Assembly (NCBI GenBank): GCA_041483675.1
Contig: JBGPGE010000006.1
Coordinates: forward strand, 15,719 to 79,718
DNA: 64,000 bases
Source: 2-12-FULL-60-19 sp041483675
GTDB taxonomy: Bacteria > Desulfobacterota > Binatia > UBA9968
Direction of reading: 5' to 3'
The first letter of the stretch is position 1. Each line of letters starts with the position of its first letter. Below the pieces are notes generated by a model, which was not told the DNA's origin, did not search any database, and was given only the letters and a program-made list of their open reading frames with translations. Both the position numbers and the translations under genes were made by a program. Positions 7,661 to 15,219 of the stretch are shown here, one piece after another.

Positions 7661-8758
7661 ATGATCAAAGTTGCAGGGTTAAAGAAAACGTTTTCGGTCG
7701 ATCGCGGCCAGGTAAGGGCCGTCGACCATATCAGCTTCGAGGTCGCCAAAGGCGCCTTTTTCACGCTGTTGGGACCGAGCGGCTGCGGCAAGAGCACCAC
7801 GCTCCGCTGCGTCGCGGGGTTGGAGAAGCCCGAAGAGGGCGATATTTGGATCGACGACCAGCCGGTTTTTTCCTCGCGGGACGGCCTCTTCGTCCCGCCG
7901 AACAAGAGAAACATCGCCATGGTTTATCAGTCCTACGCGATCTGGCCGCACATGAACGTCTTCGATAACGTCGCCTTTCCACTGCAGATCCGAAGAAAGC
8001 GCTCCGCCCGCGAGATCCGGGAAAAGGTGGGAGAGGTCTTAAGTCTGGTCGGGCTCGACGGCTTGCAGAATCGCCCCGCCACCCTGCTGAGCGGCGGGCA
8101 GCAACAACGCGTTGCATTGGCCAGGGCTCTCGTGCAGGAGCCCGGGGCCCTGTTGATGGACGAGCCGCTCTCCAACCTCGACGCCAAGCTGCGCGAGCAG
8201 ATGCGGATCGAGCTGGGCGAGCTGCTGCGCCGGTTGAACGTCACGACGCTCTACGTGACGCACGACCAGCTCGAGGCCTTTTCCATGTCGCATACGATCG
8301 CGGTCATGCACGACGGCAACATTATCCAGACCGGCGCGCCCAGGGAGATTTACAATCATCCCAAGACGAGCTTTGTGGCGAACTTCGTCGGCCTGGCCAA
8401 TTTCCTGGAAGGAAAAGTCGTGGACGGCGCCGGTGGCGACGGTCTTGGACGGGTGGAGACTCCTGTCGGCATCCTGTCCTCTCGCCTCCCGGGAGAGGCG
8501 AAGCCCGGCGACTCGGTCACCATTTCGGTTCGACCGGAAAACATCGAGGTATGTAGCCAACATCAACGCGCGGAGGATAACGTCATCTCCGGTAAGGTCC
8601 AGAGCCTGATCTTCTTGGGCGAGCTGTGCGACGGCAAAGTTGCGGTGCAGAATCACGTCCTGAGAATCAGGATCCACCCCTCAACCGATTTGAACGAGGG
8701 TCAGCGGATAACGCTGCGGCTGCCGCCCAGGGCGTGCTCGGTCCTCGCGTTTCACTAG
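7661..8758 (+). CDS. ABC transporter ATP-binding protein (PotA/FbpC/UgpC type)
   Basis: Cytoplasmic ATPase of an importer. Walker A GPSGCGKST at residues 38-46, signature LSGGQQQR near 138, Walker B ALLMDEPLSNLD, H-loop THDQLEAF, and a C-terminal TOBE region (about 285-365) typical of carbohydrate, spermidine or iron importers (365 residues, normal). GAGGG precedes the ATG. First gene of the rightward operon; the partner permease is 12219-13967 and the partner binding protein most likely 10938-12005, an arrangement matching Fe3+/polyamine/thiamine-type systems. The leftward binding proteins could also use it. The genes between it and its permease encode enzymes, so transport and metabolism appear co-regulated. 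Confidence 0.93.
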   Translation: MIKVAGLKKTFSVDRGQVRAVDHISFEVAKGAFFTLLGPSGCGKSTTLRCVAGLEKPEEGDIWIDDQPVFSSRDGLFVPPNKRNIAMVYQSYAIWPHMNVFDNVAFPLQIRRKRSAREIREKVGEVLSLVGLDGLQNRPATLLSGGQQQRVALARALVQEPGALLMDEPLSNLDAKLREQMRIELGELLRRLNVTTLYVTHDQLEAFSMSHTIAVMHDGNIIQTGAPREIYNHPKTSFVANFVGLANFLEGKVVDGAGGDGLGRVETPVGILSSRLPGEAKPGDSVTISVRPENIEVCSQHQRAEDNVISGKVQSLIFLGELCDGKVAVQNHVLRIRIHPSTDLNEGQRITLRLPPRACSVLAFH

Positions 8759-8827
8759 CAACCGCAGGAAATGGCCCGTTTGACAACGGATTCGCCTGAA
8801 GCCTATATCTGGCCGCGAGGTGAGACC

Positions 8828-9358
8828 ATGGATCGCGATACGATCGCCACGATCATTGACGCGCTCAAGAAGGAAAAGATCGATCTCGTCGTCACGCTCC
8901 CCGAGGAGCCGACCTCGCCGCTGACCGAAGAAATCCGGCGAGATCCTTATTTCACCAGCGTCACGGTCGCCGGCGAAGGACACGGAATCTCTTTGTGCGC
9001 CGGCGCCTCGCTATCGGGACGGGGCTGCGTTTTCATCACGGGGATCGCGGGGTTGCTCGTGGGGACCTGGTCGCTGGCGCAGATGGGCGTGCTCTACGGC
9101 ATTCCGGTTTTCATTCTGGCTTCCTACCGCGGCGACATCGCCGACCGCAGCGGCATCTCGGGCGCGCAGCTTTTCATGTTCCAGCAAATCGGCGAGCCGT
9201 TGCTCAACGCGCTGCGCGTTCCCTACAAGGTCGTCGACAAGAAGAGCGATCTCGAGCGGCGGATTATCGACGGCCACTCGGCCTGCCAGGGATTCGGCAC
9301 GCCGCTGGTGCTGCTCTTGACCGGAGACGTTCTATGGTCAAACGATTCGACTGCTTGA
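8828..9358 (+). CDS. TPP-dependent decarboxylase, alpha subunit (sulfopyruvate/phosphonopyruvate decarboxylase-like)
   Basis: N-terminal (pyrimidine-binding) half of a thiamine-diphosphate decarboxylase encoded as a separate 176-residue protein, as in sulfopyruvate decarboxylase ComD. Seen: the VVTLPEEPTSPLTEEI start, the activating Glu in VAGEGHGISLCAGASLSGR, the segment GIAGLLVGTWSLAQ, and ILASYRGDIAD. The frame extends to 8771, but the ATG at 8828 fits the family start and follows GAGG. It overlaps the beta subunit by 25 bases, implying coupled synthesis. The substrate is probably a 2-oxo acid; sulfopyruvate is only the best-known option. Confidence 0.82.
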   Translation: MDRDTIATIIDALKKEKIDLVVTLPEEPTSPLTEEIRRDPYFTSVTVAGEGHGISLCAGASLSGRGCVFITGIAGLLVGTWSLAQMGVLYGIPVFILASYRGDIADRSGISGAQLFMFQQIGEPLLNALRVPYKVVDKKSDLERRIIDGHSACQGFGTPLVLLLTGDVLWSNDSTA

Positions 9359-9936
9359 AACTGCTGGCTTCCTGGATGGACGAGCACATGCTCACTGTCA
9401 CGAGCCGCGGCGGCAACGCGCGGGAATGGGCGCATCTGCGGCCGGGGGGCGCCAACTTCCACAGCCTCAACCTCGGCACCTGCCTCGGCTTCGCTCTCGG
9501 AGTGAGCCTGGCTTTTCCACGGCGAAAAGTCGTGGCAATAGACTCGGACGGCAGCCTGCTGCTCGATACGAGCGCGCTGGTCACCGTGGCCGACGTGAAC
9601 CCGCCCAACCTGCTCGTTTTGGTTTTCGACAACCAGGCGTATGCCGCCATGGGGGCGACGGCCACGGCGCGCGCCGCCGATCTCCAACAAATGGCGCAAG
9701 GCGCGGGAATCAAAAAAACAGGGACCATCGCAACCCTCGAAGACTTCGCCGTAACCGTGAAAAAGGCGTTCGACGCCCAGGAGCTGGCTTTCTACGTCAT
9801 CAAAGTCGCGCCGGGAAGAGAGCGCGTGAAGGTCGATTCCCGTTTCATCCACGGTCGCCCCATGCTGGAAAATTTCGTCACCGCAGTGCGAAACCATCCG
9901 GACTACCGCGGCGGCTTCACGCCGGCCAAGGACTGA
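9334..9936 (+). CDS. TPP-dependent decarboxylase, beta subunit
   Basis: C-terminal (diphosphate-binding) half matching the alpha subunit just upstream; 200 residues. Seen: NFHSLNLGTCLGFALGVSLAFP, then the TPP/Mg motif IDSDGSLLLD, ending about 28 residues later in FDNQAY, which is the expected GDG-to-N spacing with Ser-Asp in place of the first Gly-Asp. The reading frame opens at 8995, but that would overlap the alpha gene almost entirely; the ATG at 9334 gives the normal size. Active enzyme should be an alpha/beta heteromer in the cytoplasm. Confidence 0.82.
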   Translation: MVKRFDCLKLLASWMDEHMLTVTSRGGNAREWAHLRPGGANFHSLNLGTCLGFALGVSLAFPRRKVVAIDSDGSLLLDTSALVTVADVNPPNLLVLVFDNQAYAAMGATATARAADLQQMAQGAGIKKTGTIATLEDFAVTVKKAFDAQELAFYVIKVAPGRERVKVDSRFIHGRPMLENFVTAVRNHPDYRGGFTPAKD

Positions 9937-9937
9937 T

Positions 9938-10927
9938 ATGTTCCGCGGCGGAAAAATTAAAATTCTCAGCAGCTCCATCTCCCACATGCCGTTGCACTTC
10001 GTGTTTCGCGACTCGGGGGTGGCCGGGAAGCACGGCTTCGACCTCGACGTCGATATTGCGAAAGTCCCGCAGCGGGGCAAGAAGACCCGAACGATCGCCG
10101 AGCGCGCGGCGCTGCTGCTTTCCGGCGAATATCAATTCCTGAGCGGCCTCCATCACGAGCCCTATCTCTACCGCGCCCGCGGCGACAACCGGCTCGTCTT
10201 CCTGGCGCAGACGCAAAACGACTGGGACGACCGCTTGATCGTCCGGCCCGATATCCGGGAAGCCCGGCAGCTCGAAGGGAAAAGAATCCTCACCGGTCCC
10301 GCACCCTGCGTTTACGGTAATCTGCGCCACGCTCTGGAGCGCGCCGGCGTGGATGTTTCACGGGTCGAATTCGTGTTTTCCTCGCGCGAAGGCGAGGGAG
10401 AGGATTCACGCCTGGCGGTCGGCCCTGCCGGCATTGCGCGCGTTCGCAGAGGCGAGGTCGACGCCGCCAATGTCGATATTCCCTTCGATCTCCAGGCGAA
10501 AAAGCGCGGACTCAACGCCATCGAACTTCCCTCCCTGCCGGTGATCCACAATACGACGATCTGCGCCAGCATGGACTTTATCCGCGACAACGAGGAAACG
10601 GTCATCCGGTTTCTAAAGGCGCTGATCGAGGCGGTCCATTTTTTCAAAACTGAAAAACAGAAGACCTGCGCGATTCTCGCGCGCGAATACGCCCCCCTGA
10701 TCGGGCTGGAGGGGGACGACGAAATCGACTATCTGCACGAGCAGTGGAGCCGGCTGCTCTCGGGGAAGCCGTATCCGGACCCTTCGGCCGTGTCGAATCT
10801 CTACGAGCTCGACGTGGCCCACGATCCGAGAGCGAACAGCGTCGGTCCGTTGGAAACCTGGGACACCCACTACGTGCGCCTGATCGATGACAGCGGTTTC
10901 ATCGACGCGCTCTACCGGTCTAACTAG
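9938..10927 (+). CDS. NMT1/SBP-fold protein without signal peptide
   Basis: A 329-residue protein related to the NMT1-like binding proteins of this window, but starting FRGGKIKILSSSISHMPLHF with no signal peptide. Seen: GVAGKHGFDLDVDI, equivalent to the GIFKKHGL segment of exported homologues; LIVRPDIREARQLEGKRI; a C-terminal IRFLKALIEAVHFFKT that matches MVRFMKTLVEAIHYLKT in 75-1073. It may be a cytoplasmic enzyme or ligand sensor. Two bases follow the beta subunit stop, with AAGGA ahead. It is the third signal-less SBP homologue in this regulon. Confidence 0.72.
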   Translation: MFRGGKIKILSSSISHMPLHFVFRDSGVAGKHGFDLDVDIAKVPQRGKKTRTIAERAALLLSGEYQFLSGLHHEPYLYRARGDNRLVFLAQTQNDWDDRLIVRPDIREARQLEGKRILTGPAPCVYGNLRHALERAGVDVSRVEFVFSSREGEGEDSRLAVGPAGIARVRRGEVDAANVDIPFDLQAKKRGLNAIELPSLPVIHNTTICASMDFIRDNEETVIRFLKALIEAVHFFKTEKQKTCAILAREYAPLIGLEGDDEIDYLHEQWSRLLSGKPYPDPSAVSNLYELDVAHDPRANSVGPLETWDTHYVRLIDDSGFIDALYRSN

Positions 10928-10937
10928 GGAGGTCGTC

Positions 10938-12005
10938 GTGAATCTCAGTCTCTTGCTCGTCTTTATTATTCTGACACTCATCGCTGCTCCAACATTCGCC
11001 GCTGAGCCTCCCGGCGCGTCGAAGCAGGTCCTCGACGCGGCAAAAAAAGAAGGCGAAGTGAGCCTCTGGAGCAACTCCTTCGAGGAGCCCGAAAAGGTCT
11101 TGAAGCCATTTCACGCGATGTATCCTTATCTCAAGGTCAAGCTCTGGGACGGCCGGAGCGAAGAGATCATGAATCGCATCGTGAGCGAGGCCAAGGCGGG
11201 ACGCCATTCCGTGGACGTGCTCCTTTTGAGCACGCGCGCCTTTCCCCTTCTCAAGAACGCGGGACTCCTCCAGGAATACGACTGGCCGGCGCACGTGAAC
11301 AAGTGGCCGCACCAGCCCAAACACGCCCTCTGGCGCAATACCGCCGCCAGCATCAGAGTCCCGAGCTACAACGCAAAACTAGTTTCTCCCTCCGAAGTGC
11401 CGAAGTCCTGGGACGATCTCAAGAGTCCCAAATGGCTCGGCCGAGGCGCAATCAGCTCCTCGGGCGCCGACGCGCCCCTGCTCTTCGCCGACCTCTGGAA
11501 GAAAGAGAACGGTGAGATGAACTGGGACCGGGCGTTTCAATTCTGGCGCGACGTGATCCAAACCACGAAACCCAAGATCATCCGCGGCTTCACGGCCGGC
11601 TTCGAGTCACTCGCGTCGGGCGAGTTTTCCATTTTTCTTTTAAGCTCGGCCAACTCGGCCATCCAGTATGAGAACCTCGGCGCGCCGGTTAAAATGGCGC
11701 CGGTCGGTAAGACCGTGGGCAGCGCGTGGGGCATCGCCGTTCCCAAGACCATCCAACATCCGAACGCGACCCGGCTGTTTGTCCAATGGATCCTCTCCAC
11801 GGAAGGGCTGCTCCATTACGCCGACATTCAAGCGATCTCGATTCTCGACCCGGAGATCGGCAAGCGCGCAAGAGCCAACGTGCGGCTCAAGGAGCTGGGC
11901 ATCGACTGGTACCCGATCGCGGACGAGTTTCGGACGGAAGAAGAGGTCAACAAAGCGACGGTCTGGTGGTCGACGGAATTGGGATTGAGGCGGGGCGCTA
12001 AATGA
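10938..12005 (+). CDS. Extracellular solute-binding protein, family 1 (Fe3+/polyamine type)
   Basis: Periplasmic binding protein for the ABC importer of this operon. A signal peptide covers about residues 1-22 (NLSLLLVFIILTLIAAPTFA). The mature start AKKEGEVSLWSNSFEEPEKVLKPFHAMYP is the usual first strand and helix of the AfuA/FutA-like group, followed by SRAFPLL, KSPKWLGRG and GSAWGIAVPK. The ORF opens at 10887, but the GTG at 10938 follows AGGGAGG and leads straight into the signal peptide, so it is preferred (355 residues). Its permease starts 213 bases downstream, after a long palindrome. Confidence 0.87.
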   Translation: MNLSLLLVFIILTLIAAPTFAAEPPGASKQVLDAAKKEGEVSLWSNSFEEPEKVLKPFHAMYPYLKVKLWDGRSEEIMNRIVSEAKAGRHSVDVLLLSTRAFPLLKNAGLLQEYDWPAHVNKWPHQPKHALWRNTAASIRVPSYNAKLVSPSEVPKSWDDLKSPKWLGRGAISSSGADAPLLFADLWKKENGEMNWDRAFQFWRDVIQTTKPKIIRGFTAGFESLASGEFSIFLLSSANSAIQYENLGAPVKMAPVGKTVGSAWGIAVPKTIQHPNATRLFVQWILSTEGLLHYADIQAISILDPEIGKRARANVRLKELGIDWYPIADEFRTEEEVNKATVWWSTELGLRRGAK

Positions 12006-12067
12006 AGGAAAAACGAGGTCTCACGGCGCGAGTTTTCGGACCGCGGCCCTCTCCCTCGCGCCCTTCG

Positions 12068-12186
12068 GCCTCGCAAGAAAGCCGGCGCCCGGTCGAAGAG
12101 CCCGCGCATCCGATACTGCCGCTAGGATTAAGCAGCACCCTATTGCGCGGGCTCGGAGAGCGGGTGGCGGCTTTCGTTATCGAGGC
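12068..12186. repeat. Long imperfect palindrome, copy 2 of 2
   Basis: Near-identical to 3140-3264: GCCCGGTCGAAGAGCCCGCGC against the first copy differs at only a few positions, and the right arm CGCGGGCTCGGAGAGCGGG is the same. Ends are GCCTCG and CGAGGC (inverted). It fills most of the 213-base gap between binding protein and permease. No protein-coding signal is seen in the gap. Confidence 0.75.
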
Positions 12187-12218
12187 GCACTAAACATTTT
12201 TTTTCGGCAACCGCCCAC

Positions 12219-13967
12219 GTGTCCATCACTATGACCAGCCGGCAGCGAATCGCTCGCATCGATCATCCGACGGTCGTCCTTGTCCTGGTCACCGCTTTCG
12301 TGGGAGTGCTGGCGATCGTTCCGCTTTTTTATCTCGTCTGGAGCAGCTTCAAACCGATCGCCGTAGGCAATCTCGCCGATTTCAGCCTGGACAATTTCAC
12401 GCTGGAAAACTTTTTGCGCGCCTATTCCGACCCGCTCATTCTCACCATGCTCGGCAATAGTTTTATCTTCGCCATCGGTTCCATGCTGGTCGCGATCTTT
12501 TTCGGCGGCGTCATCGCCTTTCTGGTGGAGCGAACCGACGCGCCCATGAGAAATTTCACGTACGGATTCATGTTCATCCCGCTCATTATGCCCGGCCTAC
12601 TCAAAGCGATCGGCTGGGTGTTGCTGTTGAGCCCCAACAACGGCCTCTTGAACAAGATCTGGCTTTCTTTGGGTTTCAAAGAGCCGCTCTTCGATCCTTC
12701 TTCCCTGCCCGCGATGTTCTGGGTCGAAGGGCTGTCGATGGCGCCGCTGACCTTCCTGATGCTCGGCGCCGCTTTCCGTGGAATGGACCCGTCCCTCGAA
12801 GAGGCCGCGCTCACCTCGGGCGCGGGAAAATTCATGACGTTCTGGAGGGTCACGCTTCGATTGATGAGCCCGGCGCTCGCCGGCATCGGGCTGCTCCAGT
12901 TGATCCGCGGGCTCGAATCCTTCGACGTCCCCATCGCCATGGGATCGGGCAAAGGCATTCAAGTCTTCAGCACCAACATCTATGTTTCCGTGAGAGAGAT
13001 CTCGCCGCCCGACTACGGCACGGCTTTTACGCTCAGCCTGGTGCTTGTCGTCCTCGCGGTCCTCGGCGTCGCCGTCTACCACCGCGTGATGGGCAGATCG
13101 GAAAGATACGCGACGGTTACGGGAAAAGGTTTTCGCCCGAGACTGATCCCTTTGGGAAAGTGGCGCTGGGCCGCGACCGGATTCATCCTCTTTTTTCTCT
13201 TCGCATCGACGATCCTGCCGTTTTTGGTCCTGCTCTGGGTTTCCTTCCTGCCCTTTTATCAGTTGCCTTCGTGGGAGGTCCTCGGCCGGCTCAACCTCGA
13301 CAGCTACCGCGACCTGTTCGCGCGCGACCAATTTTATCTGAGCCTCAAGAATACCTTGATCGTCAGCACGGTGGTGAGCATCGGCTCGATGCTCCTCGCC
13401 ACGCTCATCTCGTGGATCGTGATCCGGCTGAAACCCAGAGGCGGCAAGCTTCTCGACACGCTGTCCTTTATGCCCTACACGGTGCCGGGCATCGCCATGG
13501 GATTTGCATTCATGGTGGTCTTTTTGAGTTTCCCCAACCCGATCTACGGGACGCTCTGGATCCTCATTCTCGCCTACCTCACGAATTTCCTGCCGATTGC
13601 CACCCGCTTCACGCACGCGGCGATCGCGCAGATCCGCGCCGAGCTCGAAGAGGCCGCCACCACCGCGGGCGCCGGGCCGTTCACCGTCATACGCCGCATC
13701 GTCGTCCCGCTCATCCTTCCATCGCTCGTCGCCGGCTCGCTCTACATATTTTTGCTCTCGGCCAAGATCGTCTCCGCGGCGGCCATTCTGTGGCAGCCCG
13801 ACTCGGTCATCATGCCGGTCTATCTCTTGCAGCTCTGGGTGGACGGCCGGCTGCCGCTGGTCGGCGCGCTGTCCGTCGTGATGATCGGCGGGCTTACGGT
13901 CCTGACGATCGTCGCCCGGACTCTGGCCCAGCGGCGCACTATCGTCGCGGAGGTATCGACCCCATGA
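12219..13967 (+). CDS. ABC importer permease, fused two-domain (FbpB/ThiP type)
   Basis: Inner-membrane permease with two BPD_transp_1 units in one chain (582 residues, about 12 membrane helices). Each unit has its ATPase-contact loop: EEAALTSGAGKFMTFWRV near 193-210 and EEAATTAGAGPFTVIRRI near 475-490. This two-in-one layout is typical of iron(III), thiamine and 2-aminoethylphosphonate importers. GTG at 12219 or ATG at 12231 may be the start. It pairs with the ATPase at 7661-8758 and the binding protein at 10938-12005. Its stop overlaps the start of an amidohydrolase remnant (ATGA). Confidence 0.92.
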   Translation: MSITMTSRQRIARIDHPTVVLVLVTAFVGVLAIVPLFYLVWSSFKPIAVGNLADFSLDNFTLENFLRAYSDPLILTMLGNSFIFAIGSMLVAIFFGGVIAFLVERTDAPMRNFTYGFMFIPLIMPGLLKAIGWVLLLSPNNGLLNKIWLSLGFKEPLFDPSSLPAMFWVEGLSMAPLTFLMLGAAFRGMDPSLEEAALTSGAGKFMTFWRVTLRLMSPALAGIGLLQLIRGLESFDVPIAMGSGKGIQVFSTNIYVSVREISPPDYGTAFTLSLVLVVLAVLGVAVYHRVMGRSERYATVTGKGFRPRLIPLGKWRWAATGFILFFLFASTILPFLVLLWVSFLPFYQLPSWEVLGRLNLDSYRDLFARDQFYLSLKNTLIVSTVVSIGSMLLATLISWIVIRLKPRGGKLLDTLSFMPYTVPGIAMGFAFMVVFLSFPNPIYGTLWILILAYLTNFLPIATRFTHAAIAQIRAELEEAATTAGAGPFTVIRRIVVPLILPSLVAGSLYIFLLSAKIVSAAAILWQPDSVIMPVYLLQLWVDGRLPLVGALSVVMIGGLTVLTIVARTLAQRRTIVAEVSTP

Positions 13968-14062
13968 TCGTCGACTGTCACGCGCACGCCATTCCGCCGG
14001 AAGCGGTCGACCTGCTCGATCAAACCGGCGTCAGCGGCCTTTCCGCTCCCACCGCTTCATGA
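13964..14062 (+). pseudogene. Truncated amidohydrolase (amidohydrolase-2 family), N-terminal remnant
   Basis: An ATG overlapping the permease stop (ATGA) opens a 32-codon frame starting MIVDCHAHAIPPEAVDLL, which is the unmistakable N-terminus of a metal-dependent amidohydrolase, with the first metal ligands HAH. It runs straight into the 3' end of the opposite-strand aldolase and stops. A full enzyme would need about 300 residues. The rest was evidently lost by a deletion or rearrangement with the breakpoint near 14030-14050. Confidence 0.75.
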
Positions 14063-14756
14063 TGCCGCCGTTTTCCAGCTCCCACCGCCAGGTGCGCCAG
14101 AGAAATCTGTACGAGTCGTCGGAGAGTGAGAGGTAAGTGGAGTCCGGCTGCCACAGAGCGAGATCTTTGCCGGCGAGAAGGTGCGCGTAGGCGGCCATTT
14201 CCAGGTAGTACATCATCACCACCGCCTGGGCGACATTTTTACCGACCGTCACCGCGCCGTGGTTTCTTAAAATCACCGCCTTCCCCTGGCCGAGAGTTTG
14301 CGCGACCTCCCGTCCGTCGCTTTCGCTATAGATCAGGTTGCTGCGAAAAGTCGGGACTCCGTCGCCAAAGGGGATGGACGGAGGATGGAAAGTATGGAGT
14401 TTTCTCCCGGTCGCGGACAGGGTAACGGCGTGAAACGGATGGGCGTGGACCACGCCGCCGACGTCCGGCCGCGCCTTATAGATCTCCGTGTGAATGAAAG
14501 TCTCGCCCGACACATGCTGCGTTCCCTTCACGCGCCGGCAGGAAAAATCCAACTCCATGATTTCGTCGACGTCCAACGGCTCGGGCGCGATGCGCATGCG
14601 GACAAACAGCAGCCCTTCGCGCTTCGCCTCCGGCGGCAGCCGCCCGCTCACATGGCCGTAGATATCCTCAAGCTCCCGGAGCAGCACCCGCGCGCCGAAC
14701 AGCACGTCGTCCGCCAGCCGGTCGATTGATCGGCTCTTGTTAGCTTTCTTGGCCAT
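14031..14756 (-). CDS. Class II aldolase/adducin family protein
   Basis: A zinc-dependent aldolase-fold enzyme (241 residues). Relatives include fuculose-phosphate aldolase, ribulose-phosphate epimerase and several decarboxylases or dehydratases. Metal-binding His are in GGVVHAHPFHAVTL (about 99-112) and in ILRNHGAVTVG (about 160-170); the candidate acid Glu lies in VSGETFIHTEIYK. The C-terminus is rich in Trp/Arg (FLWRTWRWE). It is the only leftward gene of its group and overlaps the amidohydrolase remnant by 32 bases at the 3' ends. It may belong functionally with the catabolic regulon or have been brought in at the same breakpoint. Confidence 0.88.
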   Translation of the reverse strand: MAKKANKSRSIDRLADDVLFGARVLLRELEDIYGHVSGRLPPEAKREGLLFVRMRIAPEPLDVDEIMELDFSCRRVKGTQHVSGETFIHTEIYKARPDVGGVVHAHPFHAVTLSATGRKLHTFHPPSIPFGDGVPTFRSNLIYSESDGREVAQTLGQGKAVILRNHGAVTVGKNVAQAVVMMYYLEMAAYAHLLAGKDLALWQPDSTYLSLSDDSYRFLWRTWRWELENGGIMKRWERKGR

Positions 14757-14775
14757 GGTCGGCTAATCCTATGGG

Positions 14776-15219
14776 CTATAGAATAGAGACGCTGCCGCCC
14801 CTGGTAACCTTTGCGATGAACGGCCCGGGACGGTTCTTCAGAAGGCGCTTCATTTTTGGGAGGGCTTTCACGTAGGCCTCCGCCATTTCGCTACCTCGAA
14901 GCTGAGCGGACGCCAAGACGAATGCTCGCACGCCCGCGTTCCGTAGGGCTTGCTGTTCGGTCGCTCGATACCGGATGCGGTCGTCTTTCGTCAGGACTAT
15001 CCACCCTTTTCGCCCAACTTCGATGAGCCACTCCGCATCCTTGGCGTCCGGAAGAAAATGATCGTCATGGATTTCGACTGTCTCGCCGGCATTTCGGAGG
15101 GCCTGGGCAACCACGTTCTTGCCCAGTGACCGGTCGAGGAAGAAGATGATTGGTTCAGGCGGCTTCGAGCCAGAGCTCGCAGCGGATGGCCTCCTCGATC
15201 TCGCCCCGGCCTCGCCCAT
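14776..15219 (-). CDS. PIN-like toxin, VapC45 type
   Basis: A small protein (core about 125 residues) beginning IIFFLDRSLGKNVVAQALRNAG, then VEIHDDHFLPDAKDAEWL and GWIVLTKDDRIRYR, the pattern of the VapC45/DUF5615-like PIN-fold group: acidic residues D (FLDRS), D-D (DDHF), E/D and D (TKDD) would form the metal site of an RNase. The start is uncertain. The open frame reaches back to 15219, overlapping the DUF433 gene by 65 bases, and no ATG or GTG lies closer to the conserved core, so a non-standard start near 15160 is possible. The partner antitoxin is directly upstream. Confidence 0.72.
   Translation of the reverse strand: MGEAGARSRRPSAASSGSKPPEPIIFFLDRSLGKNVVAQALRNAGETVEIHDDHFLPDAKDAEWLIEVGRKGWIVLTKDDRIRYRATEQQALRNAGVRAFVLASAQLRGSEMAEAYVKALPKMKRLLKNRPGPFIAKVTRGGSVSIL

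Noticed and set aside
12002..12193. 63-codon frame after the solute-binding gene
   Set aside because: It is just the translation of the long palindrome; the repeat explains it.
13160..14062. 300-codon rightward frame overlapping the permease
   Set aside because: All but the last 32 codons are a shadow of the permease; only the amidohydrolase remnant at its end is meaningful.
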